A stretch of DNA of 64,000 bases from contig SKCR01031819.1 of assembly GCA_019454045.1 (NCBI GenBank), positions 22,414 to 86,413 on the forward strand, written 5' to 3'. Below, piece after piece: positions 57,895 through 64,000 of this stretch; positions within the stretch are counted from its first letter, which is position 1, and every line of letters starts with the position of its first letter. The notes under the pieces were generated by a model, which saw only the letters and a list, made by a program, of their open reading frames with translations, had not been told where the DNA came from and did not search any database. The stretch comes from Zanthoxylum bungeanum. Its lineage: Eukaryota; Streptophyta; Magnoliopsida; Sapindales; Rutaceae. Position numbers and translations under genes: made by a program.

Positions 57895-59835
57895 TGATGA
57901 GCGGAAAATATATCAATAATTACCGCCCCTTTTACTTAATATTTTGTATAGTTTCTCGAGTTTTATGAACGTTTTGATGTGTTTTAGTTTATTTTACAGA
58001 TAAAATAAAATCAGGACTTAATGAAATCAATCAGGACGAAATGTGGAACAAATAAGGGAAAAAATTGGACTTGACATTTTGATTTTGGAGATTGGAAACT
58101 TGAAATGGCGTTCTAACGAAGTACGATTTCGAAAATTCCAACTTTGCGCAATTGTCGTATTTTGGCCATAACCTTTTACTCCAATATCGGATTGAGGTAA
58201 TTCAAGTTTCAGATTAAAGAAAACGCAAAGATCTAAAACTTTGAAGTTAATAATAATTTCAAATTCTGAAGTTTCCATGATCGAAATTGATAAAATATCT
58301 GTAAGTGCGTTATGTGTAATTATTAAAGTCATTTTCAAAACAAAATAATAATAATAAAATAAAATAATGAAAATTGTCAAACTTCCACCAAACAGGCTTG
58401 CATGTTTGGTGGAGGATTTGGTGTCATGTTTGGTGCCATATTTGGTGTCTTATTTGGTGGAGCAATTGGTGGAGAAATTGGTGGAAGCCTTTAGATTTGC
58501 CTATAAATACCAAGCTAAACTTTGTAAATTTTTCATGCTTTCTTTAGAGGAATTTCTCTATGTAAACCTAAAGGAAAGTATCTTGTATATTTATTTAAGT
58601 TTTCTTGTATTTTCTTTTTATTTAATTAATAAAATTTTGCGTATTTTCATTTACAGCATGAGCAGGTAATCTCATTCTACTTGAGTGACAAGGTAATACT
58701 TTTAATATAATAAATTAGATTAATCTCCCTTATTTTATTTAAAATTTGGATTAATTAGTTATCCCCTATATGGCCGGTTTAGGTGACAACCTTATTTACC
58801 GTCTATATGGTCGGTTTTACATTTCAGACGTAGTTTCTGCCTATATGGTCGGTTTAGGTAATAACTTGTTACCGCCTATATGGTCGGTTGGACTTAATTG
58901 AGACAAATGGAATTTTCGTCTTTATGGTCTGGTTAAATATAATTAATTAATTAGTAAACATTGACAATAAGGGAGATTTCTAATTTTGAAATATTAAAAG
59001 TGGATCTTCTAACCCCCAGCATTTTCTTTCATTATTGTAATTTTACTTTTATTTATCTTTAAGTTATTTTTTATGATGTTTTGTTTATTTAAGTGTTTAG
59101 TAATCCTAGGTATGTGTTGTAACTAAATATATAATCTGGGGTTGTGATGAATTCCAATATCACCGGTTTATAAGGGATTATTTTGTGTCTTGGGTAATAT
59201 GAAGGTTTATTTATTAAGTCTTAAGTTTAATGCTTCTTGTTAACTGACCATTAATAATATTGATCTGGTAAACTTAAAATAAACTCGACGAATGAATTTT
59301 AGGTTTCAGTCTTAGACTCAATAGCTCACGATCTCACCTCGGGGCATGGTGACCTTTAGGTAGATTTTCTTACAGGATAGACATATACTTGTCGGGCGGG
59401 GATAGCTACAATTGGAATTTATTCTTAATGAATTCAGGTAACTTGGTTAACATAGACATATGATTAATTGGGTTATATGGGTGTTTGCATCTGACCATCG
59501 ACAGAGGCTTTTGCATATTTTCGTGTTCCAGGTTAATAAACCGATATATTGCACAAACATGAGATAACCACTTCATCTTTAAAAGATATTGGAAGGATTC
59601 ACAACCCTATATAGTTTTATAATATTGAATTTTCCTTTAATTTACTTTCGCACTGTTTTATTTACTTGTTTTTAGCAAAAATCACCATCCAATCAACAAA
59701 CCAATCTATTAGGTACTTGTAAACATTTAACTTCATAAATTGATAGCTAAGGTATTAAGTCCTCGTGGGATCGATACATTTTATACTACTTGAACAATAC
59801 ATGCGCTTGCGTTACGTGAGTGATTTCACCGATCA
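57895..59835 (+). mobile_element. Element F 3' LTR
   Basis: It is the partner of 50187-52095, with a TATA box (GCCTATAAATA) at 58499-58509 and palindromic repeats at 58757-58935. It ends GATCA before the ATGAG duplication. Confidence 0.92.
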
Positions 59836-59840
59836 ATGAG

Positions 59841-60571
59841 AGATGCCAGTCCATAGATCTGTAGTTTAGTGTGGATTCGAGAAAATAAGTTTACTACGAT
59901 GTTGCATTCAGTGCAATGAGTGAGTTATCAATGTATTATACATGTAAGGGTCATCGGATAAAGATGAGATTTATAAGTTTGTGTATATTTATATACATCC
60001 GATTTCTTTTTAAGTTCTTATTGTTACTTGATATATTTACATAAAACATGAGTTACTTACTGAGCCTTATAGATCACACCCCAACAGTTTGCTAGTTTTG
60101 CAGGTTCGCATTGGACTTAAAGAGCTAGAAGATTACTATAGGAGTCTTGAAGACAATGGATCACCCCGAAGCAGTCAAGTTGGTCTTGAGTCGTTGTATT
60201 GTTGTGGGATGTGTTATGGTCTCACATAGCCTTAGTTTTATTTATTTGTATCATTTTAATCGTGATGAGCACGTAGTTGTTTGTAGTTATCTCTCTAATG
60301 TCAGGTCGGAGGCCTATTTTCTTATGAGTTGAGATATGTCAGGTCGGAAGCCTATTTGCTTATGAGTTGAGATTTTATCAGGCCAGAGGCCTTTTAGAAT
60401 ATGAGTTGAGAATAATTGATTGTATTTAATATCAGGACATCTCGTAGTACTGGACTTTGATCCAGGTTTCATGATTTTAGCAGAGGTCATGCCGAAATTT
60501 TAGTAGCATTAGAGGCTTATGAAGATGGGTTTTCCTGTCTCTTGTCGGTAGCATATTGGCTTCATACGGGA
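59841..60571. mobile_element. Unclassified LTR-like sequence H, right part
   Basis: It continues the sequence interrupted by F. It includes CTTACTGAGCCTTATAG and TTTTGCAGGTT, which recall plant LTR ends, and a three-copy ~38-bp repeat (60301-60415). It may end at GATGTTACA (60571). The small frame at 60147-60332 shows no known domain. Confidence 0.4.
60301..60415. repeat. Three tandem copies of a ~38-bp repeat
   Basis: The units TCAGGTCGGAGGCCTATTTT...ATGAGTTGAG begin at 60301, 60339 and 60378; the third is the most diverged. Confidence 0.85.
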
Positions 60572-60654
60572 TGTTACAGACGGAGTTAGCAGACGGGAGA
60601 AACCGGGACCAAGCCAGTAGGGGTTCAAGCCTTCAATCTCGAGAACCTCGGCTC

Positions 60655-60956
60655 CAAGACTAACATCCCCACACGAAGTTGCTCATGTAACAGAGGACAC
60701 GACATACACCGCCTTGAACAGACCGTTGGCTTAAATAGTGTGTGAGATACAGGACAAGCGTCTGCTGGTGGAACCCAACACAAGGAGATTCAAGATGGAC
60801 ATGAGGAATCAAATGGTCTATTGTGCCCACCATCAAGCAAACGGACATAGCACGAAGAATTGCATAGATCTGCAGGAACATGTCGAGGACCTAATAAGAA
60901 ATGGCTACCTCATCAAGTATGTTGGTCATGGGGTCATGAGGGCGAGGCAGCGCTGA
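60655..60956 (+). pseudogene. Tat-type Ty3/gypsy gag fragment with zinc knuckle
   Basis: The readable part (60738-60956) encodes 'DKRLLVEPNTRRFKMDMRN' followed by 'YCAHHQANGHSTKNCIDLQE' and 'LIRNGYLIKYV'. The spacing (Cys, His, His, Cys) and the following acidic helix are those of the gag end of Tat-like elements. A TAA near 60736 interrupts the upstream reading, and the frame ends at 60954-60956. No RT follows, so this is a fragment. Confidence 0.7.
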
Positions 60957-62160
60957 TATCAACAGTCATCAGGGAATAGTAGGAGAGGCGATATGCAAGG
61001 TGTACTTGATTAGTTTCCATAGTGCCTCTTGCTTATTACGCTCATTTAACAGCTTTCTGAGCTCGTTATTATATAGAAGGTGAAACATCTGAGGGTGGAT
61101 CCACAAGTAGGATTAGGATGAGAAGTAACCAGCTGAAAAATTGAAGGCCCAAGTCTAATCACGGGGGCGACTTCGTCTTTTCTTATAGGAATTTACAGCA
61201 GGAGAAACATCTCATTTTGCCTATGGGAGGCTATGGCTATACTTTTGTTAACTTTACTCACCCAGGAGCCGTTCAGAAGTTTCGCATTGCTGCCCATAAA
61301 AACCCTGGAACGATGAGATGCTAAGAAGATATTATCAATAGAGCCTCTCTTAGAATGACCCTCAAAGAGTTATAAGATGGGCAATAGACCCCCTGAATAT
61401 GAATATGGCTTTCCCCCTTTTTAATAAAACTTGTTATCTATGCTTGTTTATTATTTCAACGGGGAAGACATGTTTAACATCCTTGTGAAATACTCGTGAT
61501 CGGAATGCATCAAGGGGTATATGACATATGGGAAAGGCGTGAAATCTGTGGCACGCCAATCCCCGGTGTCGTTATCAAACCCCCGGGCTGGAGCGTCAAC
61601 ACCTAACGACTTATACTTTTGGGGAATCAGAACGAGAATATTTGCATGGTGTTTGGCGCCTCCGGTATCTATAGCACGCTCGAAGAGAGAGTCGGCGTGA
61701 AATTTGGTACCCTAAGGTAATCATAGCAGTATGGGTTGAAGATAGCTGCGGTACTACGGTACCTTCGTGGGATCGCATAGCCCGTGGGCCTTTTGCAACC
61801 TCGGGATATGCCTAACACGAGGAAAGGGAATTCCCATGTGGCGCTGGCCATCCCATTTCGAACCTATCAAGCATAGCACGGGGAAGGCAGGAACGCCCCT
61901 ATGGCGTTTGCAAGACTGGGGTTTTTCCTAGTATGAGGACATTTCTTATGGCGTTGGTCACCATTTCGGTCCGTAGCTCGGCTCGTCGGGATATCTGGAT
62001 TGTAAGATTTAGAATTAATATTTTGGGTAACATGGAGCAAGACGTTATCTCATGTGCCATTGTTGTTTCTTTTGGGTCAATACGGGGTATGTGATACGTC
62101 ACCCTGTTATACTTGTCTTGTTTTTGTCTTGGTTTCTATTTTGATGGATGACTCGGTGTG
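60957..62160. other. Unclassified repeat-like sequence without genes
   Basis: It is GC-richer at 61540-61960, with short repeated phrases such as GGGATATGCCTAACACGAGG and CATGTGGCGCTGGCCATCCC, in the style of Tat-element untranslated regions. GGGGGCGACTTCG (61164) resembles G's polypurine tract but no LTR is proven. Open frames are short and on both strands. Confidence 0.4.
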
Positions 62161-63163
62161 GGACGTCATTTTCAGTCTCCATAGTGATCGTCAGAGGTTG
62201 AAAATCTTCCCTCCTAGTTAAGTCTTGGTAAGAAATATGATGGCTCGGGCCTGCATTCGTTCCGTTGAGGCCATATTTAATGGCACAAGGAGAGAATACT
62301 CCTTTGTGGCCAAGTTGTTATGAAATTTCCATGTTGTGGATGAAACTGAGCATGTTATAATGCGTAGGAAAAATTCCAAGAGATTTCATAATCGTTTCGG
62401 ACACTTAGTAAGCTTTTTGGGATTTTTCCATAAAAATCATAACAATGTAACTTATGGGAAAAATTATAATTTTTTTAAAATTAAAAGGGCTTATCAGTCA
62501 CAGGTACAGTGACTGGATCACTGTAGCTGTGATCTGATCCGGTTCCATGCTTGAATCGGCTTACCGGTTCTCCTAGTTGTCCAATTTGTCAAACCGGTAA
62601 ACCAGTTCACATGTAACTGCGAAAAATATTTTCGAAAAATTTTCTCATGATTTCTTGATGCATAATCACTCCTAATATTGGATATATGTGAGTGATGTGG
62701 GATTAAATTAAGGGTATATGATACATATTAATTCGTCTGAATTTAAAAAAATTCTAAAAATCGATTTCACCAGCCGTCGTGCCGCATTTATCCCAACAAT
62801 AATGTGATTATAAATGGTTTCATCCGCACACAAAACCAAAGAGGAATTAATATTTAGTGTGAACAATAATTTGAAATATTATTTTTTAAAAGTTTTATAA
62901 GGGTAAAAGGGAGAAAAATTAGGTCAGAACCTCTTATTAAGTCAAAAAATGACTAAAGAGTAATAAAAAAATGATTAAAAACTAATAAAACTTAAAATCT
63001 TATGATTAAAGAGTAAATAAGTTAAGTGGTATTTTTTATAACAAGTAATGGGAAATAGAGTTTTTATTTTTTTAATAAAATAATTAATTAATTAAATTCA
63101 ATAAATTGCTTAATTTTTGAATTATTTATTAGCATTTATTATTTATTTTTTATGTAGGAAGTT
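62161..63163. other. AT-rich intergenic sequence
   Basis: I see no gene or defined repeat. Short self-similar ACCGGTT/AACCGG segments lie near 62535-62610. Confidence 0.5.
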
Positions 63164-63406
63164 ATGGCTGTAAATGAACCGAGTTGTTCATGAACAGCTC
63201 GAGCTCGATTCATATTTGAATTTTATAGGGAAATTATTTAAAATTTGAAAAAATAAATAGAAAAATAAATATTTTAAATTAATATAATGACTCAAATTCG
63301 AACAACACATGTAAAACTCAATTCAAATTCGAACTTAGATAAATCATTATTGGGCCGAGTCGAGTCAAGCACTATTCGACTTGACTCGGCTCGATTACAC
63401 CCCTAC
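63164..63406. mobile_element. Candidate hAT-like MITE, 243 bp
   Basis: The ends are imperfect inverted repeats: left ATGGCTGTAAATGAACCGAG, right (complement) GTAGGGGTGTAATCGAGCCG. They are flanked by related 8-mers AGGAAGTT (63156-63163) and AAGAGGTT (63407-63414). 'GGGGTGTAA..CGAGCCGAG' ends and 8-bp duplications are typical of small hAT elements in dicots. A sub-terminal hairpin (GAGTCAAG/CTTGACTC) lies near 63362-63388. No coding sequence is present. Confidence 0.55.
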
Positions 63407-64000
63407 AAGAGGTTCTAGGTGCTAGTCAAGATAGTGAGGAATATATTTTTTTGGTTTTAAGAATTACAATTATTAAATAATTTTTAGTTTTTTTTTTTTT
63501 TAAATTTAGATTGAGAGTGTGAGACTAATTTAAATTGATGTCGCACCATCCATCTAATTGTTAAAATCTGAAATTGAAGCAAATAAATTTACAACGCATG
63601 AAAAATCAAACAATGTGAAATTTTGTTAGGAATTAATTTGTTGAGTTTTTTAATTTATAGTTACTGTAAAATAGAATTATTAAGTATTAATTATAGGTAG
63701 TAACTGTTTGATAGTTTAGTGATAAATTAGGTTCTATTTGGTATTACAGTTAAAAAAAATATTATGAACAAGTGGTTGTTCATAAATGGTATTATATAAT
63801 TTTATTTTATGTTAAAAAATTAATTGTGAGGTGTTTTCCTAATATTTTAATGGTGGTAAAAAACTAAAAACTTTAACTTCTGCAAAATTTCATTTTTAAA
63901 AGAAATCACGATTACTTATCACAACTAAACATTTAAAAATTATGGTTTGACCAAAATTTAGTTTTTGTCATCTCACCATATATCAAACTACAGTACCAAA
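63407..64000. other. AT-rich sequence with no feature seen
   Basis: It contains homopolymer T/A runs only; no open frame or repeat could be supported. Confidence 0.6.

Larger units (their letters stand above)
50187..59835 (+). mobile_element. Element F: complete Athila-like element with internal deletion and captured gene (9.65 kb)
   Basis: The LTRs are 50187-52095 and 57895-59835, starting TGATGAG and ending GATCA, flanked by perfect ATGAG duplications (50182-50186, 59836-59840). The internal order is primer site, gag, protease fused to the integrase tail, unknown ORF, LOG-like pseudogene, hairpin repeats, conserved block, polypurine tract. RT, RNase H and the integrase core are missing. 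By eye the LTRs differ at about 8 of the first 180 positions. Confidence 0.93.

Noticed and set aside
46700..60571. A single very long D LTR including H
   Set aside because: TGTTGGG...GATGTTACA could be read as one LTR of about 4.2 kb after removing F, but the D TATA box and leader near 48138-48230 imply an end far earlier, and no partner LTR exists to test it.
61669..62102. Minus-strand frames of 60-67 codons
   Set aside because: They are short, without domains, in repeat-like UTR sequence.

Overview
The window is repeat-dominated nuclear DNA of a flowering plant, probably a dicot; the species cannot be told. It is AT-rich. Almost all recognisable coding sequence is retrotransposon gag/pol in decayed form, primed by plant-type sites (tRNA-Asp-like for the Athila-type elements, initiator-Met-like for the copia elements). 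I found no intact host gene, tRNA, rRNA or CRISPR. Family names come from recognised motifs, not from a search.

Layout. 1-1134 is the 3' end of an Athila-like Ty3/gypsy element, followed by its LTR (1135-3152). A tRNA-Asp-type primer site and a broken gag-protease (A1, 3285-5811) follow at once, then a 5'-truncated LTR of the same family (5806-7416) and a second gag-protease-RT copy (A2, 7548-10784). A2 is abruptly joined at about 10784 to the integrase end of a Tat-like Ty3/gypsy element (G). G continues with a GC-rich tandem-repeat 3' UTR, a polypurine tract and a long LTR (12397 to about 15880) that holds a 4 x 177-bp array and a 124-bp array.

16035 to about 48400 is a copia element (D, + strand) with other elements nested in it. 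Copia element C (- strand, 16933-36870, target duplication GTTTG) sits in D's protease region. Copia element B (- strand, 18149-28111, target duplication ATTAT) sits inside C's 3' LTR. E, a gag-protease-only gypsy element (38600-45347, near-duplication TTGAT/TTGAC), sits in D's reverse transcriptase. D ends with an LTR from 46700.

48400-60571 is an unclassified LTR-like sequence (H) with six covarying hairpin repeats, split by F, a complete Athila-like element (50187-59835, target duplication ATGAG). F has lost RT, RNase H and the integrase core by a deletion that keeps frame, and carries an intronless LONELY GUY (LOG)-like cytokinin-activating enzyme pseudogene between the integrase tail and the 3' LTR. 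60572-64000 holds a Tat-type gag zinc-finger fragment, unclassified sequence, a small hAT-like MITE and AT-rich DNA.

The nesting gives an order of events: D, then C, then B; and D, then E. The most unusual signals are the captured LOG-like gene in F, serial tri-loop hairpins in the B and C LTRs, covarying hairpins in H, and non-coding blocks shared by otherwise divergent gypsy elements.
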